From Gemmatimonadota bacterium (GTDB lineage: Bacteria > Gemmatimonadota > Gemmatimonadetes > Gemmatimonadales > Gemmatimonadaceae), in contig JACPFW010000009.1 in assembly GCA_016182795.1 (NCBI GenBank), forward strand, positions 1 through 48,011: 48,011 nt of DNA, written 5' to 3'. This document shows positions 1 through 11,886 of the stretch, piece by piece. How positions within the stretch are numbered: the stretch's first letter is position 1; every line of letters starts with the position of its first letter. The position numbers and the translations under genes were made by a program. The notes beneath the pieces are model-generated. The model was given only the letters and a program-made list of their open reading frames with translations, made no database searches and was not told the DNA's origin.

Positions 1-197
1 CGCTCACGGATGAAGTGCTGGTCGCCGCCGACGTCGTGGTCATTGTCACCAACCACAAGGCGGTCGATTACCAGCGCGTCGTCAACCTCGCGTCGCTGGT
101 GGTCGATACGCGCCATGCGACCGCCGGCCTCAAGCCCGGCACCGCGCGCATCGTCTCGCTGACGCCGGACGCCCCGCAGTCGCACGCCGCGGTCTGA
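1..197 (+). CDS. C-terminal end of a UDP-sugar (WecC/TviB-type) dehydrogenase, partial
   Basis: Only the last 65 or so codons are present; the gene enters from the left edge, with its frame starting at base 3 and TGA at 195-197. The visible stretch has the alternating pattern of the UDP-glucose/GDP-mannose dehydrogenase C-terminal domain: an AD-VVIVT-H segment, then DY-x-VVNLASLVVDTRH. That end pattern is closer to UDP-N-acetylmannosamine/galactosamine-type dehydrogenases (WecC, WbpA) than to Ugd. It would oxidise a UDP-sugar C6 to a uronic acid with NAD+ for surface polysaccharide. It sits 44 bp ahead of ugd, so two different nucleotide-sugar dehydrogenases are adjacent. The substrate cannot be settled from this fragment. 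Confidence 0.75.
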   Translation, partial: LTDEVLVAADVVVIVTNHKAVDYQRVVNLASLVVDTRHATAGLKPGTARIVSLTPDAPQSHAAV

Positions 198-203
198 TCT
201 GTG

Positions 204-241
204 CTCCGCCTTCTGCCATCTGCCATCCGCCATCGCTGGCC
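204..241 (+). repeat. 7-nt tandem element (CCATCTG type) abutting the ugd start
   Basis: Five degenerate heptads of the TCTGCCA/TCCGCCA type fill the spacer between the upstream stop (195-197) and the ugd ATG at 242. The last bases before the start read CGCTGGCC, and there is no Shine-Dalgarno. The same heptads in the same orientation precede accC (45786-45817), where the final bases before the start are CACTCGCC. A related copy lies at 17172-17207. Confidence 0.75.
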
Positions 242-1546
242 ATGAACATCACTGTTATCGGATCCGGATACGTCGGCCTCGTCGCCGGTGCCTGCTTTGC
301 CGAGACCGGCAGCAGCGTCGTCTGCGCCGACATCGACCAGGGCAAGATCGACGGCCTCAAGCAGAACGTTCTGCCGATCTACGAGCCGGGGCTCGACGCG
401 CTTGTTGAGCGCAACCAGGCGGCCGGCCGCCTGCGGTTCAGCATCGACATTGCCGGTGCGGTGGCGTCGGCCGACGTCGTGTTCATCGCCGTCGGTACGC
501 CGCCGGATGAGGATGGGTCGGCGGACCTCAAGCACGTGCTCGCCGTGGCGGAGACGATCGGCCGGCATATGGCGCGTGAACTCGTGGTCGTCACCAAGTC
601 CACAGTTCCGGTGGGAACGGCCGAGAAGGTGCGCGCCGCGGTGGCGGCGAACGCCAAGTTCCCGTTCCACGTCTGCTCCAACCCCGAGTTCCTCAAGGAA
701 GGGGCGGCGATCGACGATTTCATGAAACCCGACCGCGTGGTGCTCGGCGTCGAGAGCGACTTCGCGCGGTCGGTGATGGCCGAGCTGTACGCGCCGTTCG
801 TGCGTACGGGCAAGCCGATCATCTTCATGGACATCCCGTCGGCGGAGATGGCCAAGTACGCCGCCAACTCGATGCTGGCGACGCGCATTTCGTTCATGAA
901 CGAGATTGCCGGACTCTGCGAGAAGGTCGGCGCCAACGTCGACCTCGTGCGCAAGGGCATCGGCAGCGATTCGCGCATCGGGCCGGCCTTCCTGTTCCCG
1001 GGGCCGGGGTACGGCGGCTCGTGCTTCCCCAAGGACGTGCAGGCGCTGCTGCGTACGGCGCATGGCGTACACGCGCCGCTGTCGGTGCTCGAAGCCGTGG
1101 AAGCGGCGAACGCGCGCCAGAAGACGGTGCTCGGCGCCAAGCTCGCGGCCGCGCTCGGCGACCTGAAGGGGAAGCGCATCGCCGTCTGGGGGCTCGCCTT
1201 CAAGGCGAACACCGATGACATGCGCGAGTCGCCGGCGCTGGTGCTCATTGATTACATCCTGAAGGCCGGCGGCACGGTCTGCGCGCACGATCCGGCCGCG
1301 ATGCACGAAGGCGAGCGCCGGCTGGGCGATACGATTACCTACGCCGAGAACAGCTACGCGGCGCTCGACGGGGCCGACGCGCTGGTGGTCGTCACCGACT
1401 GGAACGAATACCGGTTCCCCGATTTCTCGCGCATCAAGGCGACGCTCAAGGCGCCGGTGCTGATCGACGGCCGCAACCTGTACGATCCGGCGAAGATGGA
1501 GAAGTTCGGCTTTACCTATCGGTCGATCGGACGGGAGCGCGCATGA
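242..1546 (+). CDS. ugd: UDP-glucose 6-dehydrogenase
   Basis: Oxidises UDP-glucose to UDP-glucuronate using two NAD+. The 434-residue length is typical. The N-terminal Rossmann motif GSGYVG is at residues 7-12, and the catalytic cysteine lies in the GGSCFPKD motif (Cys about 261). The C-terminal UDP-binding domain carries the characteristic [17 protein letters not shown] segment. The ATG at 242 directly follows a 7-nt repeat element and has no evident Shine-Dalgarno. The stop overlaps the start of the next gene (ATGA, 1543-1546). That gene would use the UDP-glucuronate made here, so the pair forms a UDP-xylose-type branch for glycan synthesis. Confidence 0.95.
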   Translation: MNITVIGSGYVGLVAGACFAETGSSVVCADIDQGKIDGLKQNVLPIYEPGLDALVERNQAAGRLRFSIDIAGAVASADVVFIAVGTPPDEDGSADLKHVLAVAETIGRHMARELVVVTKSTVPVGTAEKVRAAVAANAKFPFHVCSNPEFLKEGAAIDDFMKPDRVVLGVESDFARSVMAELYAPFVRTGKPIIFMDIPSAEMAKYAANSMLATRISFMNEIAGLCEKVGANVDLVRKGIGSDSRIGPAFLFPGPGYGGSCFPKDVQALLRTAHGVHAPLSVLEAVEAANARQKTVLGAKLAAALGDLKGKRIAVWGLAFKANTDDMRESPALVLIDYILKAGGTVCAHDPAAMHEGERRLGDTITYAENSYAALDGADALVVVTDWNEYRFPDFSRIKATLKAPVLIDGRNLYDPAKMEKFGFTYRSIGRERA

Positions 1547-2502
1547 AGGTCCTCATCACTGGCGCGGCCGGTTTTCTGGGATCGCACCTCTGCGATCGGT
1601 TCCTGCGCGACGGCCATGAGGTGGTCGGGCTCGACAATTTCGTCACGGGCCATCCGGACAACATCGCGCACCTGATGGGGAACGAGCGGTTTTCGTTCGT
1701 GCGCCACAACATCTCGGAATACACGTACGTGGCCGGTCCGCTCGACGGCGTGCTGCATTTCGCGTCGCCGGCCAGTCCCATCGACTACCTCGAGCTGCCG
1801 ATCCAGACGCTCAAGGTTGGATCGTTGGGCACACACAACGCGCTCGGGATCGCCAAGGCCAAGGGGGCGCGGTTCTTCCTCGCCTCCACCAGCGAAGTGT
1901 ACGGCGATCCGCTCGTCCATCCGCAGGTCGAGTCGTACTGGGGGAACGTGAACCCCATCGGCCCGCGCGGCGTCTACGACGAGGCCAAGCGGTTCGCCGA
2001 GGCGATCACGATGGCCTACCACCGCACGCACGGCGTCGACACGCGCATCGTGCGCATCTTCAACACGTACGGACCGCGCATGCGGCCGCGCGACGGCCGC
2101 GTGGTGTCGAACTTCATCGTGCAGGCGCTCAATGGCGAGCCGATCACGATCTACGGCGACGGCTCGCAGACGCGCTCGTTCTGCTACGTCGACGACGAGG
2201 TGGAGGGGCTGTACCAGCTCTTCCTCAAGGGCGACGCCAACCCGTGCAACATCGGCAACCCGGTGGAGTACACGGTCCGGCAGCTCGCCGACATCGTGGT
2301 CGAGCTGACGGGCTCCACGGCGCCGATCGTGCACGAGCCGCTCCCCGAAGACGACCCCAAGGTGCGCCAGCCCGATATCACGCGCGCCACGACGATGCTG
2401 GGATGGACGCCCATGATCGACGTTCGCACCGGCGTCCAACGCACCATCGACTATTTTCGCACGCTCGCCGGAACGCCGCGCATGGCGCCGCGCGGCCGCT
2501 GA
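1543..2502 (+). CDS. UDP-glucuronate decarboxylase (UDP-xylose synthase), extended SDR
   Basis: An extended short-chain dehydrogenase/reductase of 319 residues. It has the NAD-binding GxxGxxG at residues 7-13 (TGAAGFLGS), the STSEVYG active-site strand, and the YxxxK pair at about Y145/K149 in GVYDEAKR. The motifs [18 protein letters not shown] and [14 protein letters not shown] are hallmarks of the UXS group, which converts UDP-glucuronate to UDP-xylose or its 4-keto intermediate. It overlaps ugd by 4 nt, which suggests translational coupling and fits consecutive pathway steps. Decarboxylase rather than epimerase is inferred from these motifs and the ugd context. Confidence 0.88.
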   Translation: MKVLITGAAGFLGSHLCDRFLRDGHEVVGLDNFVTGHPDNIAHLMGNERFSFVRHNISEYTYVAGPLDGVLHFASPASPIDYLELPIQTLKVGSLGTHNALGIAKAKGARFFLASTSEVYGDPLVHPQVESYWGNVNPIGPRGVYDEAKRFAEAITMAYHRTHGVDTRIVRIFNTYGPRMRPRDGRVVSNFIVQALNGEPITIYGDGSQTRSFCYVDDEVEGLYQLFLKGDANPCNIGNPVEYTVRQLADIVVELTGSTAPIVHEPLPEDDPKVRQPDITRATTMLGWTPMIDVRTGVQRTIDYFRTLAGTPRMAPRGR

Positions 2503-2542
2503 CTCATAGAACCATCGCCCCCTCTCCGGGTACTTCTTCTCA

Positions 2543-3352
2543 GTGACCAATCGTTTCCTGCCCACCGCCATCCTGTTGGCCGCAGCGCTCGCGCTGCCGG
2601 CGTGCCGGCCGGCGTTCAGTCTCAAGAAATTCCCGACGAGCGAGAAGCTGTACACCGCGTCGCTCGAACGCCTGCAGAAGAAGAAGTATGACGATGCGGT
2701 CACGGGCTTCGAGAAGCTGACGCTCGACCTGCCGGCCAGCGACACGCTGCTCTCGCGCGCGCACTGGTATCTGGCCAAGGCGCACGCCGGACGCGCCGAG
2801 TTCCTGCTCGCGGCGCAGGAGTACACCAAGCTCGCCGAGAGTTTCGCCGATGACTCGCTGGCCGACGACGCGATGTACGAGTCGGGGCGCGCGTATTCGC
2901 GCCTGTGGCGCCGCCCGTCACTCGATCCGCAGTACGGCCAGCTGGCGCAGGTGCAGTACCGCCTGCTCGTGACGCTGTACCCCGACTCGCCGCGCAGCAC
3001 GGACGCCAAGGCCGAGCTCAAGCGCCTCGACGAGTGGTTCGCGACCAAGGACTACGACACGGGCGACGGCTACTTCCGGCGCAAGGCCTACGACTCGGCG
3101 ATCATCTACTTCCGCGACGTCGTCAAGAACTACCCCGATACCGACCGCGCGCGCCTGGCGATGATTCGCATGGTGCAGGCGTACCGCTCGCCGACCATGA
3201 ACTATCGCGAGGATGCGCGCGAGGTGTGCGCGACGCTCGGCTCGCTGTATCCGACCGATCCGGCGGTGCTCAAGGCGTGTGACGGGATGCTGCCGCCCAA
3301 GGACTCGACCGCTGCCCCGGTGAAGCCGGAACCGGCCAAGCCGGCACCCTGA
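2543..3352 (+). CDS. bamD: Outer membrane assembly lipoprotein BamD
   Basis: A 269-residue lipoprotein: signal sequence with an LPAC lipobox (Cys about 21), then tandem TPR-like helical pairs (residues about 35-245) of the BamD/YfiO kind, and a proline/lysine-rich tail. BamD is the essential lipoprotein of the BAM complex that folds beta-barrel proteins. The GTG at 2543 is the only start that leaves a complete signal peptide. Its stop is 3 nt before the GTG of nadD, so the two are probably co-transcribed. The family is clear from the repeat pattern; its role in BAM is assumed from the family. Confidence 0.85.
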   Translation: MTNRFLPTAILLAAALALPACRPAFSLKKFPTSEKLYTASLERLQKKKYDDAVTGFEKLTLDLPASDTLLSRAHWYLAKAHAGRAEFLLAAQEYTKLAESFADDSLADDAMYESGRAYSRLWRRPSLDPQYGQLAQVQYRLLVTLYPDSPRSTDAKAELKRLDEWFATKDYDTGDGYFRRKAYDSAIIYFRDVVKNYPDTDRARLAMIRMVQAYRSPTMNYREDAREVCATLGSLYPTDPAVLKACDGMLPPKDSTAAPVKPEPAKPAP

Positions 3353-3355
3353 CCG

Positions 3356-3919
3356 GTGCGGATCGGCATTTTCGGCGGGACGTTTGACCCGCCGCATACA
3401 GGGCACCTGCTGGCGGCGGTGGACGCGGCCGAGCAGCTGGCGCTTGATCGGGTGGTGTGGGTACCCGCCGCGCAGCAGCCGCTGAAGGCCGGCGTGTCGT
3501 CGGCCGACGCGGCGCATCGGCTGGCGATGACGCACCTCACGGTGCAGGGCGACGACCGGTTCAGCGTCGATCCGGTGGAGCTGGAGCGCGGCGGACTGTC
3601 GTTCATGGTGGAAACGCTGCGGGGCTATCGATCGCGGCAGCCGGACGCGGCACTGTTCCTGCTTCTAGGAGTGGATGCGGCGGCGCTCCTGCCGAAGTGG
3701 CGGGAGCCCGAGGTGGTGCAGCAGTTGGCCGAGGTGGTGGTGCTCGCGCGCGGGGGGGAGGAGGCAACGCTCCCCGCCGGCGTGCGGTCGCTGGCGACCC
3801 GGCGCATCGATGTGTCGGCGACTGAGATCCGCGCGCGCGTGGCGGCCGGTCAGTCGATTCGTGGGTTTGTGCCTGACGCTGTGGCCGCGTACATCGCGAG
3901 CCACGGCCTGTACCGGTAG
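3356..3919 (+). CDS. nadD: Nicotinate-nucleotide adenylyltransferase
   Basis: Transfers AMP to nicotinate mononucleotide in NAD synthesis. The 187-residue protein has the nucleotidyltransferase signature near its N-terminus (FGGTFDPPHTGH, residues about 6-17). The C-terminal motif is the family's SATEIRARV with GFVPDAVAAYIASHGLY. The GTG at 3356 begins directly with the MRIGIFGG strand, so no earlier start is needed. It lies 3 nt after bamD and 10 nt before secA. Confidence 0.93.
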   Translation: MRIGIFGGTFDPPHTGHLLAAVDAAEQLALDRVVWVPAAQQPLKAGVSSADAAHRLAMTHLTVQGDDRFSVDPVELERGGLSFMVETLRGYRSRQPDAALFLLLGVDAAALLPKWREPEVVQQLAEVVVLARGGEEATLPAGVRSLATRRIDVSATEIRARVAAGQSIRGFVPDAVAAYIASHGLYR

Positions 3920-3929
3920 AGGACACTGC

Positions 3930-7172
<3,243 letters not shown>

Positions 7173-7213
7173 CGCGCGTAAACGGGGGACGACCGCGCGA
7201 CCGGAAGCAACGG

Positions 7214-7237
7214 GCGATTGGGCCGAATCCCCATTGC
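7214..7237 (+). terminator. Weak hairpin after secA
   Basis: Arms 7214-7222 (GCGATTGGG) and 7229-7237 (CCCCATTGC) pair at eight of nine positions, counting one G-T. The loop is 6 nt. No T-run follows, so this is at best a factor-dependent terminator or an mRNA 3' structure. Confidence 0.3.
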
Positions 7238-7305
7238 GCGGCGGGTCCCATGCCTCAACGTTGTTAAAAGATGCAGTTCATGCCCATCCAGGTGTTGGAG
7301 GGTTT

Positions 7306-8625
7306 ATGCGAATTCTGCGATTGGCGATCCTGCTGGCGGTAAGTGCCGCCGGCGCGAGCGCGCAGGCGGCGCAACCGCTCGAGGCCTCGCTGCGTCGCGG
7401 CGTCAGCGAACCGAGCTTCTTTGTCGATCAGCCCGCGTATGTCGCCGTGTTCGAGGTGATTCCCGGACAGGGCGTCCTGCAGCTCTTCCCCCGCTCGACG
7501 TCGCAGGCGTCCAAGCCGGTCGAGCCGGGCGAGTACCTGCTGTCGCGGCCGTTCCGGTCGACGTACCAATACGCCGGTTGGAACCACGGCACGATGCCCG
7601 TTGCCCGGCCGATGTGGATGGTCGACAACCGCGGGCGCATCATCTCGTACTACTACACGACGGGATGGACCGGCACCGAGGCCGGCTGGGGCGCGGCAAC
7701 GATCGCGCCGACGCGCACGCTGTTGCTCGTCGCGTCGCGGCGTCAACTGCGCCGTGTCGCCTCCGCGGATGCGGCGTCGCACTGGCTGCAGCAGGTGGTT
7801 GGCTTCCGCGCGATTGCGAGCACGATCATTGCGCCGACGGCGATGCTCGACGACATCGTTGAGGCCGTCCTCCCCGTCGGAAGCGCCGAAGACGATGTCG
7901 TGGTTGACGTGCTCGAGCTGACGGATTCGGATCCCGCCTTCAGCCGGTACGCCGGGCAAAGCATTTCGTTCTACTGCCCGACGGGGACGTACAACATCCC
8001 AGCCGAGTACTTCTTCGCGTCCGGTGTCTTCTATTGCCCCATGCGCCACCCGTTGCTGGATTCGCCGCCCGCGACACCCTCGGCGCCCGTCGATACAACG
8101 TCGGTCAAGGTCGAGCAGGTCGCTCCGGTGCGCAAAGTGCCGCTCAAGTACCAGGTGGACGAAGCGGCGGTGCCGTATCGCCGTGGCGTGATTGCCACCC
8201 CGACCACGGTGACGCAGCCCGTGGAGGGATATCAGCCGTATCGCCGCGGCGTCGGGACCACCGATGTGTCGCCGCGCGGGACGATCGTGGTCGGCGTCCC
8301 CGTCGATCCCACCGGACTCGCGCGCACTGGCGTAACGCCAACCGCCGAGGCGTGGACGCCGCGCGGGGTGCGCACCGTGCCGTTTGACAATGGCGGCGGT
8401 CGCTACGGCAATGACCGGCCGTATACGCCTTCGACGCAAACGCGCTCCGAGAGCTACCGCCCGGCATCGACGTCGATCGGCACGACGACCACTGCCACGT
8501 CGACGACGACTTCGTCGCCCTCGACGGCGTCGGCGGATCAGGCGGCGCGCAGCGCGGCATCGCGCGAAGCGATCAATGCGGCGCGTCCGGCGGCAACGAA
8601 GCCGAACCCGGATCCAAAGCCCTAG
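7306..8625 (+). CDS. Secreted protein of unknown function with a DUF4384-like N-terminal part
   Basis: The 439-residue protein starts with a clear Sec signal peptide (MRILRLAILLAVSAAGASAQA). GGAGG lies about 5 nt upstream of the ATG at 7306, one of the few good Shine-Dalgarnos in the window. Residues about 25-100 (FFVDQPAYVAVFEVIPGQG, LQLFPRS) resemble the DUF4384-type domains that follow a serve-as-surface-sensor pattern in related proteins; I give this link low weight. The middle has a short Cys pair around residues 225-245. The C-terminal 150 residues contain a repeated PYRRGV motif (three copies around residues 280-315) and then a Ser/Thr/Ala-rich disordered tail. I do not recognise a function; it is likely periplasmic or surface-exposed. 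Confidence 0.7.
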   Translation: MRILRLAILLAVSAAGASAQAAQPLEASLRRGVSEPSFFVDQPAYVAVFEVIPGQGVLQLFPRSTSQASKPVEPGEYLLSRPFRSTYQYAGWNHGTMPVARPMWMVDNRGRIISYYYTTGWTGTEAGWGAATIAPTRTLLLVASRRQLRRVASADAASHWLQQVVGFRAIASTIIAPTAMLDDIVEAVLPVGSAEDDVVVDVLELTDSDPAFSRYAGQSISFYCPTGTYNIPAEYFFASGVFYCPMRHPLLDSPPATPSAPVDTTSVKVEQVAPVRKVPLKYQVDEAAVPYRRGVIATPTTVTQPVEGYQPYRRGVGTTDVSPRGTIVVGVPVDPTGLARTGVTPTAEAWTPRGVRTVPFDNGGGRYGNDRPYTPSTQTRSESYRPASTSIGTTTTATSTTTSSPSTASADQAARSAASREAINAARPAATKPNPDPKP

Positions 8626-8640
8626 CCGACGGAGCATCAC

Positions 8641-8667
8641 GTCATTCGAAACGCAGAATCGAATGAC
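8641..8667 (+). terminator. Perfect 9-bp inverted repeat downstream of 7306-8625
   Basis: GTCATTCGA (8641-8649) and TCGAATGAC (8659-8667) are exact reverse complements around a 9-nt loop, 15 nt after the stop. There is no T-tract. It could stabilise the 3' end or terminate weakly; as a 27-nt near-palindrome it could also be an operator ahead of radC. Confidence 0.4.
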
Positions 8668-8697
8668 CGGTGGTGCGTGATTTCGGTGATGGACAAG

Positions 8698-8742
8698 GTC
8701 ATGGGCGCGCGCATGCTTCGGCATGACTGTCGCGCCCATGAC
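8698..8742 (+). promoter_or_regulatory. Hairpin with TTCG loop overlapping both possible radC starts
   Basis: GTCATGGGCGCG (8698-8709) pairs perfectly with CGCGCCCATGAC (8731-8742). Inside it GCATGC and GCATG close a TTCG tetraloop at 8717-8720, a very stable RNA fold. Both candidate radC start codons (8723 and 8738) are inside the fold, so it would block initiation if it forms. It could instead be the terminator of the previous gene. Confidence 0.5.
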
Positions 8743-9415
8743 GTTACAGGGGCTCCTGCCCCCCGATCGGCCGCGTGAGCGGCTGCGCGCGCTCGGCGCG
8801 CGGGCCCTGTCCGCTCCCGAACTCCTCGCCCTCGTCATCGGTGCCGGCACGCGCGGGCGACCCGCGCTGGCGCTCGCGCACGACGCGCTGAGCCGCGCGG
8901 ACGGCTCGTTGCGCCGCCTCAGCGACCGACCGGTCGCGGCGCTCGCCGAGGTTCCCGGATTGGGCGCGACGCGCGCGGTGGCCATTCACGCCGCGCTCGA
9001 GCTGGGTCGGCGACTGGCCGCCGAGGTGCCGGGCGAGGCCCAGCCGCTGCGCGCGCCGCGCGATGTCTGGCGGGCCTTCGCCCCGACACTTGAAGATCTG
9101 CCGGTGGAGGAGTTCCACGTGGCGATCCTCGACGCGCAGCACCGGCTCGCGCGCGACGTCTGCGTCACGCGGGGCATCCTGAACTCCTCGCTGGTGCATC
9201 CGCGGGAGGTCTTCCGCGAGGCGATCGCCGAGCGGGCCGCAGCGATCATCCTCGTGCACAACCACCCGAGCGGCGATCCGGCGCCGAGCACCGACGACCG
9301 CGCGGTGACCGATCAACTTGTGGCGGCCGGGAGACTGCTCGACATCCCGGTGCATGACCACGTGATCATCGGGAGGGGGCGGTACCTCAGTTTTGCGGAG
9401 GCCGGGATGCTGTGA
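8723..9415 (+). CDS. radC: RadC-family JAB/MPN protein
   Basis: A 230-residue protein with an N-terminal UPF0758 helical part, a helix-hairpin-helix-like stretch (VPGLGATRAVAI, residues about 77-88), and a JAB/MPN+ metalloprotease-like domain. The zinc motif HNHPSGDPAPSTDD starts at about residue 179, with a separate upstream Glu in the VEEFHVA segment. The name comes from an old link to DNA repair; the real substrate is not established. The start may be 8723 or 8738; both lie in the hairpin above. It stands alone: hairpins upstream and a terminator downstream. Confidence 0.9.
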   Translation: MTVAPMTLQGLLPPDRPRERLRALGARALSAPELLALVIGAGTRGRPALALAHDALSRADGSLRRLSDRPVAALAEVPGLGATRAVAIHAALELGRRLAAEVPGEAQPLRAPRDVWRAFAPTLEDLPVEEFHVAILDAQHRLARDVCVTRGILNSSLVHPREVFREAIAERAAAIILVHNHPSGDPAPSTDDRAVTDQLVAAGRLLDIPVHDHVIIGRGRYLSFAEAGML

Positions 9416-9466
9416 GGGTGCAGGGGAAGAGGCAGGGTGTGGTGCAGGGGAAGGGGAAGGGACGGC
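9416..9466 (-). repeat. Purine-rich arm of the CTGCACCACAC-type element, after the radC stop
   Basis: The + strand directly after the radC TGA is purine-rich. Read on the - strand, positions 9447-9424 match 21347-21370 inside tolB at 23 of 24 bases (CTGCACCACACYCTGCCTC type). This places the reverse-complement arm after a stop codon, as in the other families. Confidence 0.6.
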
Positions 9467-9534
9467 AAAGCGGTTGAGCGTGGCGCGCACCTTGACTTCC
9501 CCCTTCCACGCGTCACCTTCAAAGAGTGCCACAC

Positions 9535-9575
9535 AACGGGGCCCCCGCCGCAGCGCGGCGGGCCCCGTTTGTTGT
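9535..9575 (+). terminator. Rho-independent terminator after radC
   Basis: AACGGGGCCC...CCGCCGC pairs with GCGGCGG...GCCCCGTTT around a 3-nt AGC loop, with a 2-nt bulge of C residues in the left arm. It is followed by TTTGTTGT. This is the most conventional intrinsic terminator in the window and separates radC from rel. Confidence 0.8.
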
Positions 9576-9600
9576 CGCCCGCCATCGCCCATCGCTGTCC

Positions 9601-9652
9601 TAAATCGAATTCCTAAATCGCAATCCTCGGTCCAAATCCTGAATCGCAGTTC
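9601..9652 (+). repeat. 13-nt tandem element, four units ending exactly at the rel ATG
   Basis: Units at 9601-9613, 9614-9626, 9627-9639 and 9640-9652 follow each other without gaps, and the ATG is the next base. The second unit is TAAATCGCAATCC. The third has the GTCC variant (TCGGTCCAAATCC), in the same next-to-last position as in the copies at 19448 and 32273. A CCCATCG stretch lies just upstream. No Shine-Dalgarno is present. Confidence 0.85.
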
Positions 9653-11842
9653 ATGATCGCTCCCGTCCTCACCGATATCATCCCCCGCTGGGAACTCAGC
9701 GCCGACGCCCATCCGGAGCGTCTCGACGCCGAGCTGTTGTCGCGCGCCTACCGCTTCAGTGAAAGGGCGCACGCGGGGCAGACGCGGCGGAACGGCGATC
9801 CGTACGTCACGCACTGCGTCGAGGTCGCCAAGATTCTCGCCGAGTTGCAGCTCGACACGGTGACGGTCGCCAGCGCGCTCGTGCACGACGTCATCGAGGA
9901 CACGGAGGCGACGCGCGAGGACGTGGAGCGCGAGTTCGGCCGCGAGGTGGCGCAGATCGTCGACGGCGTCACCAAGATCGGCCATCTCCCCACGGGCTCG
10001 CGCGAAGAGCGGCAGGTCGAGAACTACCGCAAGCTCCTGCTTTCCATCGCCAAGGACGCGCGCGTCATCCTCATCAAGCTCGCCGACCGTCTGCACAACA
10101 TGCGGACGCTCGAGCACCTCCCCGAGGAGAAACGCCGCCGCATTGCGCTCGAGACGCGCGACCTGTACGCCCCGCTCGCGCACCGCTTCGGCCTCGCCGC
10201 GATGAAGGCCGAGCTCGAAGACCTCGCCTTCCGCTATCTCGAGCCCGAGGAGTACCGCGCCCTCGCTCGCCTCGTGCAGCAGAAGCGCGCCGACCGCGAA
10301 GCGCTCATTCAGGAGATGTCCGGGCCGCTCATGCAGCGGCTCCGCGACAGCGGCGTCATGGTGCACGAAGTCAGCGGTCGCCCGAAGCACCTGTGGTCCA
10401 TCCACAAGAAGATGGTCAAGGGCGACAAGTCGTACGACGACGTGTACGACCTGTACGCCATCCGCGTGCTCGTCGAGAATGTGCCGGAGTGCTACCACGC
10501 CCTCGGCGTCATCCACGGCACGTGGTCGCCGCTGCAGGAGCGCATCAAGGATTACATCGCCCAGCCCAAGTCCAACGGCTACCAGTCGCTGCACACCACG
10601 GTCTTTGGGCCGCGCGGCACACTGTTCGAGATTCAGATCCGCACGCTCGAAATGCACCGCACCGCCGACTACGGCATTGCGGCGCACTGGCGCTACAAGG
10701 AAGGCGAGAAGCGGCGCGGCGACGACCTCGACCGCGCCCTCCACTGGTTCCGGCAGGTGCTCGAACTGCAGCTCGACGCCGAGACGCCCGACCAGTTCCT
10801 CGAGTTCCTCAAGCTCGACCTCTACCAGGACGAGATCTTCGTCTTCACACCCAAAGGCGACGTCATCCAGCTCCCCAAGGGAGCGACGCCGATCGATTTC
10901 GCGTTCGCGGTCCATTCCGAACTCGGCCTGCATGTGCAGGGCGCCAAGGTCAATGGGCGCATCGTCCCGCTGTCGCGCGAGCTGCGGAACTCGGAGACGG
11001 TGGAGATCTCGCGCTCGCCCACGGCACGCCCGAGCCGCGACTGGCTCGCGCACGTGCGCACTGGGCGGGCGCGGCACAAGATCCGCCAGTGGCTGCGCGT
11101 CGAGGAGCACAAGGCGTCGCGGCAGATCGGACGCGAGATCCTCGACCGAGAGCTGCGTCGGCGCAAGATGGCCAAGCTCACTGACGATCAGCTGGGACTG
11201 GCCGCCGAGTCGCTCAAGCTCGGCGATGCCGACCACGTGCTTGCGTCCATCGCCCAGGGCGACGTCACGGTTACGCACATCCTCAAGGCCGTCTTTCCCG
11301 ACGTTGAGGAGCACCCCGAGCAGCATCAGCTGAAGGCGAGCCCGCTCGAGCGGCTGCTCGACCGGATGAAGCGGTCGGACACCTCGCGCGGCATCCGCGT
11401 GCAGGGGGCCGACGGCCTGATGGTGCGCTACGCGCAGTGCTGTCAGCCGGTGCCCGGCGACCACGTCGTCGGCTACGTGACCCGTGGACGCGGCGTCAGC
11501 ATCCACCGCGCCGACTGCCCCAACCTGCTGTTTCTGGTTCACGAACCGGAGCGCCGGCTCGAGATCGACTGGAAGGAGAGCGAAGGAGAGCGCTTCGTCA
11601 TTCGCCTGCACATCGAGGGGAATGACCGCCGCGGCCTCTACGCCGATCTCGCCGCCGCCGTCAGCGGCACGGGCACCGACATCAAGACGCTCGAACTCAA
11701 GTCCACCGACGGCCGCGTCACCGGCGCGGCGCTGGTCGAGGTGGAGAACCTCGCGCACCTCGACAAGATCATCCGCGCCGCGCGACGGGTGAAGGGCGTG
11801 ACCGAAGTGTCGCGGCGTGAACGACTGACCGCTGACGGATGA
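9653..11842 (+). CDS. rel: Bifunctional (p)ppGpp synthetase/hydrolase, Rel/SpoT family
   Basis: A long RSH protein of 729 residues that makes and degrades the alarmone (p)ppGpp. The HD hydrolase domain is intact (His54 in YVTHCVEVA, His78-Asp79 in ALVHDVIEDT). The synthetase domain has KDYIAQPKSNGYQSLH and the catalytic Glu326 of EIQIRT, so both activities are expected. A TGS domain follows at about residues 395-455, then a helical part, the conserved-cysteine region (YAQCCQPVPGD, about 595-605) and a C-terminal ACT domain (about 650-729). It is the sole long RSH seen here. The ATG abuts a 13-nt repeat element, and a reverse-complement copy overlaps its stop codon. Confidence 0.96.
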   Translation: MIAPVLTDIIPRWELSADAHPERLDAELLSRAYRFSERAHAGQTRRNGDPYVTHCVEVAKILAELQLDTVTVASALVHDVIEDTEATREDVEREFGREVAQIVDGVTKIGHLPTGSREERQVENYRKLLLSIAKDARVILIKLADRLHNMRTLEHLPEEKRRRIALETRDLYAPLAHRFGLAAMKAELEDLAFRYLEPEEYRALARLVQQKRADREALIQEMSGPLMQRLRDSGVMVHEVSGRPKHLWSIHKKMVKGDKSYDDVYDLYAIRVLVENVPECYHALGVIHGTWSPLQERIKDYIAQPKSNGYQSLHTTVFGPRGTLFEIQIRTLEMHRTADYGIAAHWRYKEGEKRRGDDLDRALHWFRQVLELQLDAETPDQFLEFLKLDLYQDEIFVFTPKGDVIQLPKGATPIDFAFAVHSELGLHVQGAKVNGRIVPLSRELRNSETVEISRSPTARPSRDWLAHVRTGRARHKIRQWLRVEEHKASRQIGREILDRELRRRKMAKLTDDQLGLAAESLKLGDADHVLASIAQGDVTVTHILKAVFPDVEEHPEQHQLKASPLERLLDRMKRSDTSRGIRVQGADGLMVRYAQCCQPVPGDHVVGYVTRGRGVSIHRADCPNLLFLVHEPERRLEIDWKESEGERFVIRLHIEGNDRRGLYADLAAAVSGTGTDIKTLELKSTDGRVTGAALVEVENLAHLDKIIRAARRVKGVTEVSRRERLTADG

Positions 11843-11886
11843 TCTGGACCTAGGATTGCGATCGAGGATCCGGAGTCCAGATTCCG
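11843..11886 (-). repeat. Inverted copy of the 13-nt element, starting at the rel stop codon
   Basis: Read on the - strand, the sequence has a unit TCGATCGCAATCC (11865-11853) followed by TAGGTCC, the same order as in the forward copies (regular unit, then GTCC variant). The last unit runs into the rel TGA. Together with the forward copy at 11941-12005 it makes an inverted repeat across the spacer. Confidence 0.7.

Noticed and set aside
3675..3929. N-terminal extension of SecA upstream of 3930
   Set aside because: The extension overlaps nadD in another frame and is Arg/Ser/Trp-rich. The family starts at MFNKLLG.
9601..9652. Possible CRISPR array in the tandem repeats
   Set aside because: Units are 7 to 13 nt, adjacent and without spacers, and degenerate. 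No cas gene is in the window.
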